A stretch of DNA of 64,000 nucleotides from an uncultured Oscillospiraceae bacterium (GCA_902492895.1 CABUNG010000012.1:4249-68248); one strand, 5' to 3'; counted from the stretch's first letter, positions 7,914-16,503 are shown. Numbers and translations are program-made. Notes: generated from the letters alone by a model not told the origin.

Positions 7914-10862
7914 ATGAAGAAACACGTGGCGATTTTCCTCTGTGTCGCACTCCTCATCAGCGCCCTATCCGGCCTGCTGATCAGCGCGGGAGCGGCGGAC
8001 GCCCCCGCCATCGTCAAGATCGCGGATTTTGAGGGTGACAACCTCGGCGTCAAGGTCAACTACCCGAACGACGGCAGCGTGAGTGCAGAAGCCGTGTCTT
8101 CCCCCGTATACGAGGGCTCGAAGAGCGCCAAACTGCTGCTGCGCTATGAAAACTCATACAGCAAAATCACCTATGCCGTCGGCGAAACAATCTCATTCGC
8201 GGAGGGAATGCAGCCGAAATATCTGTCCTTCTGGATGAAATCGGACGTCCATGCGTATCTTGAAATCCAGCTTCCCGACAAAAACTGGAACGGCGACAGT
8301 TTTTACCTGGTGGAGATTCTCGAAGGTGAACACATGTACAACATCGACATTTCGGACTGCGCCTTCGCGGGAATCCGCGGCATCATCCTCAACAACTGGG
8401 CCGTGGGCAAAAGCGTCACGATCCCGCCCCAGACGCCGTATTCCGGAAATGCCTATCTCGATTCCGTCATCATCACCGATACCCCCCGCGAGCTGTCGGG
8501 CGCGGACAGCTCGGGTCCGGTCTCGTCCGGGGACGCCTCGTCTCCGGACAGTTCGTCTCCGGACAGTTCGGTGCCGGACTCCACAGCCCGAAATATCCCT
8601 CTCACCGGATTCGAGGAGGGAGAGGCGCTCCTGACCACCGGTGATCCCGACGGTCTCGCCGCGGTGGATACCGAGCATGTCTTCACCGGAAGCCGCAGCA
8701 TGAAACTGCGCGCGTATGAAAAAGACGGCAGTCAGCACACCGGATACAAACTGGACGAAGGCTGTCTGCTGCCCGACGGGCGGGTGCCGCGGTATCTCTC
8801 GTTCTGGTGCGAATCCGAAACCGATTTCACCGTCCGGATCCAGCTGTTCGATCCGCATTGGGGCACCGATTTCGACACAACGGCGGAAATCCGTCAGGGG
8901 ATCCAGATGGTCAACGTCGACATTTCCGGCTGTACCTATACCAGTTCGATCCGGGGATTTTATTTCCGCATCAAGAGCAGCGATCAGAAGCCGGGCGCCT
9001 CGTTTGACGCGTCCTTCTATGTCGACGCCATGCTCTTGACCGATACCCCCCGCACGCTCGAGGATACGGACGATCCCGGGGACGAGGTTTCGGGCGGCGT
9101 TTCGGGGGCGCCCGTGATCGTCGCGGACATTACGGACGAGGCGGCGTACCGGTCCCTGTCCGGCGATGTCCGTCCCGATGTCGCCATCCTCACGGTCGGC
9201 GCCTCTCTTCAGGTGACCGCCAAAGACGGCACGCCGATCACCAGCGCCGCCGATGCGCTCGACTTTCTCGCAGGGCGCATCGTTCCCGCCTTTTCCGTAT
9301 CGGATGCCGCCGCGGTCACGGCCCTGACCTCTCTGCTGAACGACCGGGATATCCACGATTGCTTCATTCTCTCCGCCGATCCGGATCTGGTCGACCAGGC
9401 CCGCTCCGCCTGCCCCCGCATCCACGGCGCGGTCGTCTTTGGCGAAGAGGATGTGGGCACCGACGCCAAGCGGCTTCAGGTCCGGAACGTCACCAACGCC
9501 CATCAGAGCAAGGTCGCTGTCCTGCCCGCAACCGCTTCGTCCGACGATATCCTGTACCTTCAAAAACGCCTGATGTCGGTCTGGGTTCGGTCCGGCGATG
9601 ACACGGTTTCCCTCTATGGCGCCATGACTGCCGGCGCAAACGGCGTCGTCACAGGCAACCCGGCCGGGGCGCGGGAATGCCTGGACAGCTTCGATCCCGG
9701 CACCCTGCTGCGCCAGGTGCTGATCATCGGCCACCGGGGCCTCCCTTCTGCCGCGCAGGAGAACTCCCTCGCCAGCGCCATGGCGGCCTATGAGGCGGGG
9801 GCCAACGCCATCGAATGCGACGTCTATCTGTCCAAAGACGGCCATATCGTCATCCTCCACAACAATACCGTGGACGAAGCCACCGACGGAACGGGCTCCA
9901 TCGAGGATATGACGCTCGCGCAGATCAAAGCGCTGAACATCGACCAGAACAAAAAGCTCCCCACCCAGAAGATCCCCACCCTTGCCGAGTATTTCGCCGC
10001 TTTTAAGGGCAAGGACATCCAGCATATTATCGAGATCAAAAGCGGCCAGGCCGCCATCATCGACAAACTCAAGGATTTGATCGACGAATACGGCGTGGCG
10101 GATCAGGTGTCCTTTATCTCCTTCACCCTCAGCCAGCTCCAGCGGGCCCGGGAAGTCATGCCGGAAATTTCGGCCGGTTATCTGGCGGCTCCGGCCGCGG
10201 ATACGGCGTTTGAGCAAATCTCTTCCCTGGTGACCCCCTATACGCTGACGTACCACCCCCAATACGACAGCGCCGACAAGACCCAGCAGTTCCTGCTCAA
10301 TCTGCAGCCGGTCATGGCTGCCAGGGGCATGACCTTCTATCCCTGGACCTATTACGACCGGGCCCAATTCCGGTATGCGTATGAAAACGGCTTCTACGGG
10401 CTGACCACCGACGACGCCCACTGGGCCTCCGACTTCGCGGTGCAGCTCGTCCCCCCGGCCGTCTGCACCCTGTCCGCGGATCCCGGCCAGGCCAAACCGT
10501 TCGAAATCGAGGTCCGGACCAAGACCGGCACCCAGACCGTAACCGCCGCGCCTGTGGTGATCGGCGGCACCGCGCAGCTTGTCGAACAGGATGGCCGGTA
10601 TTACGGATCCGCATCCGGAACAGCCGTCGTCCTCTTCAAGTACGCCATCCGGACAAGCGGGCTCAAGTATACCCTTTATTCGTCTCCGGTCCGGGTTGAA
10701 ATCTCCGGCGGGACCTCTTCCGAAACCGAGAGCGGGGCATCGCAGCCGCCGGTCTCGGGTGTGGACACCGGGGTACCGGCCCTGTCGGGGCTTCTCCCGC
10801 TCCTGATCGCGTCGGCCGGCTGCGCTGCCGTCGCCGCGGGGCGGAAACGCCGGCACGCATAA
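7914..10862 (+). CDS. Secreted, wall- or membrane-anchored glycerophosphodiester phosphodiesterase with two binding domains
   Basis: I start at the second ATG (7914), placed 11 bases after AAAGGA; the ATG at 7902 overlaps the ribosome binding site. The 982-residue protein has a signal peptide (1-27), two beta-sandwich, carbohydrate-binding-like domains (about 33-190 and 225-380) joined by a Ser/Asp/Pro linker, and a middle domain. A GDPD barrel follows with a complete active-site set: H607 in HRG, E634 and D636 in IECDV, and H649. It ends with a C-terminal beta domain, a hydrophobic segment and the basic tail RKRRH. The family hydrolyses glycerophosphodiesters, including deacylated phospholipids or teichoic-acid-like polymers. 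The tail looks like a degenerate sortase or membrane anchor without a clear LPxTG. A terminator follows directly. Confidence 0.82.
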   Translation: MKKHVAIFLCVALLISALSGLLISAGAADAPAIVKIADFEGDNLGVKVNYPNDGSVSAEAVSSPVYEGSKSAKLLLRYENSYSKITYAVGETISFAEGMQPKYLSFWMKSDVHAYLEIQLPDKNWNGDSFYLVEILEGEHMYNIDISDCAFAGIRGIILNNWAVGKSVTIPPQTPYSGNAYLDSVIITDTPRELSGADSSGPVSSGDASSPDSSSPDSSVPDSTARNIPLTGFEEGEALLTTGDPDGLAAVDTEHVFTGSRSMKLRAYEKDGSQHTGYKLDEGCLLPDGRVPRYLSFWCESETDFTVRIQLFDPHWGTDFDTTAEIRQGIQMVNVDISGCTYTSSIRGFYFRIKSSDQKPGASFDASFYVDAMLLTDTPRTLEDTDDPGDEVSGGVSGAPVIVADITDEAAYRSLSGDVRPDVAILTVGASLQVTAKDGTPITSAADALDFLAGRIVPAFSVSDAAAVTALTSLLNDRDIHDCFILSADPDLVDQARSACPRIHGAVVFGEEDVGTDAKRLQVRNVTNAHQSKVAVLPATASSDDILYLQKRLMSVWVRSGDDTVSLYGAMTAGANGVVTGNPAGARECLDSFDPGTLLRQVLIIGHRGLPSAAQENSLASAMAAYEAGANAIECDVYLSKDGHIVILHNNTVDEATDGTGSIEDMTLAQIKALNIDQNKKLPTQKIPTLAEYFAAFKGKDIQHIIEIKSGQAAIIDKLKDLIDEYGVADQVSFISFTLSQLQRAREVMPEISAGYLAAPAADTAFEQISSLVTPYTLTYHPQYDSADKTQQFLLNLQPVMAARGMTFYPWTYYDRAQFRYAYENGFYGLTTDDAHWASDFAVQLVPPAVCTLSADPGQAKPFEIEVRTKTGTQTVTAAPVVIGGTAQLVEQDGRYYGSASGTAVVLFKYAIRTSGLKYTLYSSPVRVEISGGTSSETESGASQPPVSGVDTGVPALSGLLPLLIASAGCAAVAAGRKRRHA

Positions 10863-10878
10863 AGCTCCCATAGAAAAC

Positions 10879-10907
10879 GAGGCGGACCATAAAATGGTCC
10901 GCCTCGC
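10879..10907. terminator. Bidirectional terminator after the phosphodiesterase gene
   Basis: A 13-bp perfect stem (CGAGGCGGACCAT with its complement, loop AAA) lies between the converging genes ending at 10862 and 10923. Confidence 0.75.
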
Positions 10908-10922
10908 TGCTTTATCGTTCCA

Positions 10923-11630
10923 TTATTCCGGGACGGCCGCGGTCGGCTCCGATGCCCGGTCTTCCGCCTCATCGCCCCAGTTCACCCGGACGAACTGATC
11001 GATCGGCGCCAAGACGGACAAGCGCCGTCCTCCCAGATGGATCCACAAAAAGAGGCACATGACCGCCGTTCCCGCCAGGCAGATCATCATATCCTCCATC
11101 GTATCGGCCACGCCGTTGAATCCGGCATACGGCGCGACGGCGTACTGGGAATCGTTTCCGAACACCAGATAGATCACATATTCGACGATCTCCCACATGC
11201 CCGCGGCGGTCATGGAAAAGAACGCCGCGAAGGAAACCGACACCAGGCGGTCCTTTCCCATCGGCGCGTGCTTATCCTCCCGGAAAAGGTAGTAGGCACA
11301 CAGCCCGACGGCGGTAAAGATCACCCCGCTGACGCCGTGAGCGAGGAGATCGTAATACGCGTATTTGCTGTACCAGCTGAAGGCCACCCCCAGCTCAAAC
11401 GCCGCAAATATAAAGGCCAGCAGGCAAATATCGGCCAGATACGCCGGTTTCAGCCGGAACACGACGCGGATCAGCCAGGGAATCGGCAGAAACAGCAGCC
11501 CCGCAAATCCCATGAATCCCCTCGTTTCGCCCGGCATGAACGCCGTATAGAGGCCGATCGCAACGCCTCCGAGCGCATACAGGATCACCGCTGCGACATA
11601 AAAAGCCCGCCAATTGACCGTTTTTTTCAT
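10923..11630 (-). CDS. Multi-spanning membrane protein (DUF2238-like)
   Basis: From the ATG at 11630 (GGGGTGA upstream) the product has 235 residues and about six hydrophobic segments. It carries DLLAHGVSGVIF in the middle and MWEIVEYVIYLVFGND later; the His and Glu residues inside membrane segments resemble the DUF2238/YjdF-like family. No biochemical function is established for that family as far as I know. The C-terminus is short, acidic and probably cytoplasmic. The frame is open a further 61 codons upstream, but that part is basic, lacks a ribosome binding site and reads through a promoter-like zone. The gene appears monocistronic. Confidence 0.65.
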   Translation of the reverse strand: MKKTVNWRAFYVAAVILYALGGVAIGLYTAFMPGETRGFMGFAGLLFLPIPWLIRVVFRLKPAYLADICLLAFIFAAFELGVAFSWYSKYAYYDLLAHGVSGVIFTAVGLCAYYLFREDKHAPMGKDRLVSVSFAAFFSMTAAGMWEIVEYVIYLVFGNDSQYAVAPYAGFNGVADTMEDMMICLAGTAVMCLFLWIHLGGRRLSVLAPIDQFVRVNWGDEAEDRASEPTAAVPE

Positions 11631-11802
11631 CCCGTCACCCCGTCCAAACCCATTTCTTTCTATACTATGCACCGACACCCGCCTCATAGTCAAGCCCTTT
11701 TCGAGAATTTCCGAGTTTCCTGCACCCAGGTGCCGGTTTGGACGCAAAATGTAAGAAAGGATAAAAGATTCGGAAAAAGAACCTCCTTCCCGCAGAATCC
11801 GG

Positions 11803-11831
11803 TTGAAAATCATAACAATATCCTATATAAT
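11803..11831 (+). promoter_or_regulatory. Promoter of the oadB-oadG genes
   Basis: TTGAAA (11803-11808) and TATAAT (11826-11831) are separated by 17 bases, ending 43 bases before the TTG start codon at 11874. Confidence 0.75.
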
Positions 11832-11873
11832 AGAAAACTGACCATTTGAAACCAAAAAAGAGGAGAGTCTGCG

Positions 11874-13091
11874 TTGGAGTTTTTAGAACATTTCCGGTTT
11901 CTGTATGACGGAGTCGCGTATTTTTTCTCGACTCACGAGGAAATCATCAACGGTGAGGTGTGGATGGTTCCCGGCTGGAAGCATTTTGTCATGATCTTAA
12001 TCGGCGGCCTGCTGATTTATCTGGCCCTGGCCAAGGATTTTGAACCGGCCCTGCTCATGCCGATGGGCATCGGCGCCATACTGGTCAACCTGCCCGTGTC
12101 CGGCGCCATCGATCAGATGAATGAAGCCCTGGGCCATGAGGTCCCCGGCATCATCGACTGGCTATTCAAAGTCGGCATCGAAGCCTCGGAGGCCTTGCCC
12201 CTGCTCTTGTTTATCGGCATCGGCGCCATGATCGATTTCGGCCCCTTGCTCTCGAATCCGAAAATGTTCCTGTTCGGCGCGGCGGCCCAGTTCGGCATTT
12301 TCCTCACGGTGCTGGTCGCCTCCTTCATGTTCCCGGATTTCAAGGACGCCGCGGCCATCGGCGTCATCGGCGCTGCCGACGGCCCCACGGCTATTCTGGT
12401 TTCCCAGATTTTCAAATCCAATTATATGGGAGCCATCGCGGTAGCGGCTTATTCCTATATGGCGCTGGTTCCCATCATTCAGCCGGTCGCCATCAAGGCC
12501 GTGACCACCAAAAAAGAGCGGATGATCCGGATGCCGTATAATCCGCAGTCGGTGTCCCGGAGAACCCGCATCCTGTTCCCGATCATCGTCATCGTCATCG
12601 CCGGACTGGTGGCGCCGGCCTCGGTCTCCCTGGTGGGCATGCTGATGTTCGGCAACCTGCTGCGGGAATGTCTGAAGCTGGACAGCCTGTCCCAGACCGC
12701 GCAGACCACCTTGGCCAACCTGATCACCATTGTGCTGGGGCTGACCATCGCCGCCAGCATGAAAGCCGGCGCTTTCCTGACGGTGGGTACGGTGGTCATC
12801 ATGGGCCTGGGTCTGGTGGCCTTTGTGTTCGACACCATCGGCGGCGTGATGTTTGCGAAACTGATGAACGTCTTCCTGCCGAAGGATAAGAAAATCAATC
12901 CCATGGTGGGCGGCGCCGGCATCTCGGCCTTCCCCATGTCCGCCCGGGTCATCCAGAAAATGGCCCTCAAGGAAGATAACCAGAACCATCTGCTCATGCA
13001 CGCCGTGGGTGCCAATGTGGCCGGACAGATCGGCTCCGTGGTGGCCGGCGGCATCATCCTGACAGTGGTTCCCCGCCTGATCGGCGGCTGA
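11874..13091 (+). CDS. oadB: Na+-translocating decarboxylase beta subunit
   Basis: The 405-residue protein starts at a TTG (GAGGAG upstream). It is strongly hydrophobic with about nine or more membrane segments, and shows the family blocks GIGAMIDFGPLLSNP, GAADGPTAILVSQ (the Asp region that takes part in Na+ transport) and GGAGISAFPMSARV. Beta subunits of oxaloacetate, methylmalonyl-CoA and glutaconyl-CoA decarboxylases couple decarboxylation of carboxybiotin to Na+ export. A gamma-like subunit follows 20 bases later, but no alpha subunit or biotin carrier is encoded nearby. The acid substrate therefore cannot be told from this locus. Confidence 0.88.
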   Translation: MEFLEHFRFLYDGVAYFFSTHEEIINGEVWMVPGWKHFVMILIGGLLIYLALAKDFEPALLMPMGIGAILVNLPVSGAIDQMNEALGHEVPGIIDWLFKVGIEASEALPLLLFIGIGAMIDFGPLLSNPKMFLFGAAAQFGIFLTVLVASFMFPDFKDAAAIGVIGAADGPTAILVSQIFKSNYMGAIAVAAYSYMALVPIIQPVAIKAVTTKKERMIRMPYNPQSVSRRTRILFPIIVIVIAGLVAPASVSLVGMLMFGNLLRECLKLDSLSQTAQTTLANLITIVLGLTIAASMKAGAFLTVGTVVIMGLGLVAFVFDTIGGVMFAKLMNVFLPKDKKINPMVGGAGISAFPMSARVIQKMALKEDNQNHLLMHAVGANVAGQIGSVVAGGIILTVVPRLIGG

Positions 13092-13111
13092 CCGGATAAG
13101 GAGGATCATGT

Positions 13112-13273
13112 ATGGATATCGTATTTCAAACCAACAACCTGTCCAGTGCCCTGCTGCTGATGCTGCTGGGCATGGTGGGAATTTTTGTGGTGATGGGCGT
13201 CATCATGCTGGCCGTCACCCTGCTCAACCGCTTTGCCAAAGACAAGAAAACCGACGAAAACGATAAAAAATAA
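13112..13273 (+). CDS. oadG: Na+-pump decarboxylase gamma (OadG-like) subunit
   Basis: This 53-residue protein has one membrane-spanning segment (about residues 11-37, including MLLGMVGIFVVMGVIMLAV) and a short, highly charged Lys/Asp tail. That is the layout of OadG/MmdD gamma subunits, which stabilise the complex between membrane beta and cytoplasmic alpha subunits. It begins 20 bases after oadB with an AAGGAGG ribosome binding site. It lacks the long Pro/Ala-rich tail some gamma subunits carry. The identification rests on size, topology and position. Confidence 0.75.
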   Translation: MDIVFQTNNLSSALLLMLLGMVGIFVVMGVIMLAVTLLNRFAKDKKTDENDKK

Positions 13274-13300
13274 GTATCAATGTGTAAATGAGGGATAGCT

Positions 13301-14737
13301 GTGGCGGATAACAAGAAAATGGTGGAGGCCATCACGTCTATGGACGTGGACTTCGCCCAATGGTACACCGATGTCGTCAAAAAAGCGGAGCTCTCGGATT
13401 ATGCCGGGGTGCGGGGCTGTATGATCGTGCGGCCCTACGGCACCGCTCTGTGGGAAAACATCCGCAACGATCTCGACGCGCGTTTCAAGGCGCTCGGCCA
13501 TGAGAACGTCATGATGCCCCTCTTCATTCCGGAAAGCCTGCTGCAGAAGGAAAAGGACCATGTCGAGGGCTTCGCTCCCGAAGTGGCCTGGGTCACCCAC
13601 GGCGGTGAGGACGAACTCCCCGAGCGTTTGTGCGTCCGCCCCACCTCCGAAACCCTGTTCTGCGATCATTACGCGAACATCATCCATTCCTGGCGGGATC
13701 TGCCGAAACTTTATAACCAGTGGTGCTCCGTCGTGCGGTGGGAAAAAACTACCCGCCCCTTCCTGCGCACCATGGAATTTTTCTGGCAGGAAGGCCACAC
13801 CATGCACGAGACGGCCGAGGAGGCGCTGGCCGAAACCGAGCGCATGCTCGGCGTATACGCCGATTTCTGTGAAGAATCCCTCGCCATCCCAGTCATCAAG
13901 GGCCGCAAGACCGATAAGGAAAAATTCGCCGGGGCCGAGGCTACCTACACCATCGAGGCCATGATGCACGACGGCAAGGCCCTGCAGAGCGGTACCAGCC
14001 ATTATTTCGGTGACGGCTTCTCCCGCGCTTTCGGCATCCAGTTCACCGATCGGAACAACACCCTTCAGTATCCGCATCAGACCTCCTGGGGCATGTCCTC
14101 CCGCATCATCGGGGCCATCATCATGACCCACGGGGACGACAACGGGCTGGTGCTGCCCCCGGCGGTGGCGCCCATTCAGGTCGTCATCCTCCCCATTGCC
14201 CAGCATAAGCCGGGCGTGCTCGAAAAGGCGGAGGAGCTGCGGGTGCGCCTGTCCAAAATCGCCCGGGTGAAGGTGGACGACTCCGACAATTCCGCGGGCT
14301 GGAAATTTGCGGAATACGAAATGAAGGGCGTGCCCCTGCGCCTCGAAATCGGCCCGAAAGATATCGAGAACAACCAGTGCGTGCTGGTTCGCCGCGACAA
14401 CCGGGAAAAGACGTTCGTCTCTCTCGACGAGCTGGAAACCGCGATCCCCGATCTCCTGAAAGCGGTTCACGACGGCCTGTATCAAAAAGCCCTCGCCCGC
14501 CGCGAAAGCATGACCTACACGGCCGCCTCCTTCGACGAACTGAAGGATATCGCCCAAACCCGTCCGGGGCTGATCAAGGCCATGTGGTGCGGCGATGAAG
14601 CCTGCGAGCAGAAGCTCAAGGACGAGGCGGGCGTGACCAGCCGCTGCATGCCGTTCGAGCAGGAGCATCTGGCCGACACCTGCGTATGCTGCGGCCGCCA
14701 TGCGGATAAGATGGTCGTCTGGGGTAAAGCCTATTAA
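13301..14737 (+). CDS. proS: Prolyl-tRNA synthetase, archaeal/eukaryotic-type
   Basis: The 478-residue class II synthetase starts at a GTG preceded by GAGGGA. It has the catalytic motifs CVRPTSETLFCDHY (motif 2 region), GTSHYFGDGFSRAFGIQ, QTSWGMSSRIIGAIIMTHGD (motif 3) and the anticodon-binding domain. The C-terminal zinc-binding-like segment holds CGDEAC and CVCCG. The short length and lack of an inserted editing domain mark the ProS-type-3 form, as in many Clostridia, rather than the bacterial ProS with an INS domain. It follows oadG by 27 bases; co-transcription is possible but not obviously meaningful. Confidence 0.93.
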   Translation: MADNKKMVEAITSMDVDFAQWYTDVVKKAELSDYAGVRGCMIVRPYGTALWENIRNDLDARFKALGHENVMMPLFIPESLLQKEKDHVEGFAPEVAWVTHGGEDELPERLCVRPTSETLFCDHYANIIHSWRDLPKLYNQWCSVVRWEKTTRPFLRTMEFFWQEGHTMHETAEEALAETERMLGVYADFCEESLAIPVIKGRKTDKEKFAGAEATYTIEAMMHDGKALQSGTSHYFGDGFSRAFGIQFTDRNNTLQYPHQTSWGMSSRIIGAIIMTHGDDNGLVLPPAVAPIQVVILPIAQHKPGVLEKAEELRVRLSKIARVKVDDSDNSAGWKFAEYEMKGVPLRLEIGPKDIENNQCVLVRRDNREKTFVSLDELETAIPDLLKAVHDGLYQKALARRESMTYTAASFDELKDIAQTRPGLIKAMWCGDEACEQKLKDEAGVTSRCMPFEQEHLADTCVCCGRHADKMVVWGKAY

Positions 14738-14858
14738 TTCCCGGCGGGATTTAATAGGGAAGAATCCCCTTCGGCGCCAAGCGCCTTCCTCCACGGGCGG
14801 CGCCGGACATTGTCGGGCCGTCCGCTCGTATGGATCCGGATTTTTACTTCGTGTCCGC

Positions 14859-15057
14859 CTCGTGTTTGCCTAACTTTTGCTTAGTTTTTTTACCTCATTT
14901 TTGCCTCGTCTCAACCTCGTTTCCCCTTTGTGTTTCACCTCGCATCCGTCCTGGTTTTACTCATTTTTGCCACATATACGCCTTACTTTTGCTCTATATT
15001 TGCCTCGAGTTTGCCTCTATTTGCCTCGGATTTGCCGCATATTTGCTTCGAATCTGC
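14859..15057. repeat. Degenerate 11-bp tandem repeat array (about 18 units)
   Basis: After proS the plus strand becomes pyrimidine-rich and repeats an 11-base unit of the form CTCgtaTTTGC. The terminal C of TTTGC-like units falls at 14869, 14880, 14904, 14970, 14981, 14992, 15003, 15014, 15024, 15035, 15046 and 15057, so almost all steps are 11 or a multiple. The stretch encodes no credible protein. The spacing is close to one DNA helical turn, so it could be a curved or protein-binding segment. Confidence 0.7.
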
Positions 15058-15109
15058 CGCATGAAAGTCGCCCACCGGCCGCCTCATGCGGATCTCGTCA
15101 ATCCATAAC

Positions 15110-15340
15110 GATGAGCATCATCCCAAACACGGCGTTCATCGCCACGGACCCAATGAGCATCGACACGGACGCGGTGAGCTTCATCAATGAGCACGACGAG
15201 TATCCTCATAAGCACGGCGGTCGTCGTCACGAACGCGGCGAAGATCGCCACGGACCCGATGAGTATCGACATGAACAAGGCGAGCTTCATCACAGACACG
15301 ATGAGCATCGCCATAAACACGATGAACATCACTATGAAAA
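15110..15340. repeat. 21-bp tandem repeat array, 11 units, ending at the cyclophilin ribosome binding site
   Basis: Eleven consecutive 21-base units run without any indel from 15110 to 15340. They share the core GATGAGcATC followed by GCCAcgaAcA. The array ends where AAAAGGAGAA, the ribosome binding site of the next gene, begins. It is in frame with that gene from an ATG at 15111. The last seven units would encode His-rich heptads such as DEHRHKH. Whether it is translated is unknown; the ATG at 15111 has no clear ribosome binding site. Confidence 0.8.
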
Positions 15341-15350
15341 GGAGAATTCT

Positions 15351-15945
15351 ATGAATCAGCTCGATCGGCCTCAAAAAGGCGAGACCGTTGCGGTCATGCA
15401 CACCAATATGGGGGATATTGCCATCCGTCTCTTTCCGGAGAAGACCCCGAAAACCTGTGAGAACTTCATGACACATGCGAAGAACGGCTACTACAACGGC
15501 CTGATCTTTCACCGCGTCATCCGGGACTTCATGATCCAGGGCGGCGACCCCACCGGTACCGGCTGCGGCGGCGAGAGCATTTGGGGCGACAGCTTCGAGG
15601 ATGAACCCGATATCGAGCTGCGCAACTACCGCGGCGCCCTTTCCATGGCCAACGCCGGTCCGGGCACCAACGGCAGCCAATTTTTCATCGTCCAGTGCGG
15701 CAGTGTGGATTCCCGCCTGATCCAGCAGATGAAGGGCCTGACCGAGCAGGGCTCCCGAAGAGGTCGTCGCCTCTTACGAACGGGTCGGCGGCACGCCCCA
15801 TCTCGATTTCCGCCACACGGTCTTCGGCCAGGTCTACGACGGCCTGGACGTGGTGGACGCGATCGCGGCCGTGGAAACCGGACCCCAGGATAAACCCCGG
15901 CAGGATGTCGTGATCGAATCCATCGACATTCGGGAATTCGCGTGA
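15351..15945 (+). pseudogene. Cyclophilin-type peptidyl-prolyl isomerase with a frameshift near 15753
   Basis: The ATG at 15351 has an ideal AAGGAG upstream. The first part (EVAVMHT-like start, FHRVIRDFMIQGGDPTGTG, SMANAGPGTNGSQFFI) is a standard cyclophilin core with the catalytic Arg of FHRV. At about 15753, in GGGCTCCCGAAGAG, the frame must change: PEEVVASYERVGG and then HTVFGQVYDGLDVVDAI continue in another frame, down to a TGA at 15945. One extra base or two missing bases explain it. Without the correction the product would end in unrelated sequence. The last codons overlap the GTG of the next gene, which argues for a formerly coupled, functional gene. The frameshift may be a sequencing error. 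Confidence 0.75.
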
Positions 15946-16484
15946 ATCCCGCCGTCGCCGAAGCCCGCGCCCTGCTGGCCTCCGTCACCCCGCTTGCCGG
16001 GGACTGCGGCCAGGTCTGCGGCGGACGGTGCTGTGCGGCCCCGGAGGATGGGACGCCCTGCGGCATGCGGCTGTTCCCGGGGGAATATCCCAAGGAGGAA
16101 CGGAAAGCGGCGGCCCTCGAGGGGTTTGCCTTTTATCCCGGAGACCTGCTCGTCTGCAGCGGCCGGTGCCGGCGGTATATCCGCCCCTTGAGCTGCCGGA
16201 TCTTCCCGCTGTTTCCCTATTACGGGACAGACGGACGGGTCCGCGCCGTCTACGATCCCCGCGCTTACCGGATTTGTCCGCTGGTGCGGCAGGCGGCGCA
16301 TGTGCCGCTCAGGCGGGAGTTTGTCCGTCTGGTGCGGCAGGCCGGCCGGATTCTGGCGGCGGACGACGGATGCCGCGCCTTTCTGGACAGCCAATCGCGC
16401 GAAATTGACGAGGTCAACCGGTTTCTCCGGTTGGATTCTGTCCGCCCACCCATCTGCCGCCGGGAAATCCGGCCGCGTCTTTGA
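15942..16484 (+). CDS. Cys-rich YkgJ-like putative metal-binding protein
   Basis: The 180-residue protein starts at a GTG that overlaps the stop of the cyclophilin gene (GTGA), so translation is probably coupled. It carries ten or more cysteines in clusters: CGQVCGGRCC near residue 22, a PCG at about 39, and CSGRCRRYIRPLSCRIFP at about 72-89. This arrangement resembles the zinc/iron-chelating YkgJ-type domain family, whose molecular role is unproven. There are no membrane segments and no signal peptide. It is sandwiched between two cyclophilin genes, which may indicate a link to protein folding or metal handling, but that is a guess. Confidence 0.65.
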   Translation: MNPAVAEARALLASVTPLAGDCGQVCGGRCCAAPEDGTPCGMRLFPGEYPKEERKAAALEGFAFYPGDLLVCSGRCRRYIRPLSCRIFPLFPYYGTDGRVRAVYDPRAYRICPLVRQAAHVPLRREFVRLVRQAGRILAADDGCRAFLDSQSREIDEVNRFLRLDSVRPPICRREIRPRL

Positions 16485-16503
16485 TTTAGGAGGATGTACA
16501 AGC

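Noticed and set aside
8193..10871. An 892-codon open frame on the minus strand opposite the secreted phosphodiesterase
   Set aside because: Same shadow effect. The plus-strand product has a signal peptide, GDPD motifs and a terminator; the minus-strand one has none.
14830..15108. A 92-codon Leu/Cys/Phe-rich frame over the 11-bp array
   Set aside because: The composition just follows the pyrimidine-rich repeat; no ribosome binding site, no family resemblance.
15110..15340. CRISPR array
   Set aside because: The 21-base units follow each other without spacers and no cas genes are present.
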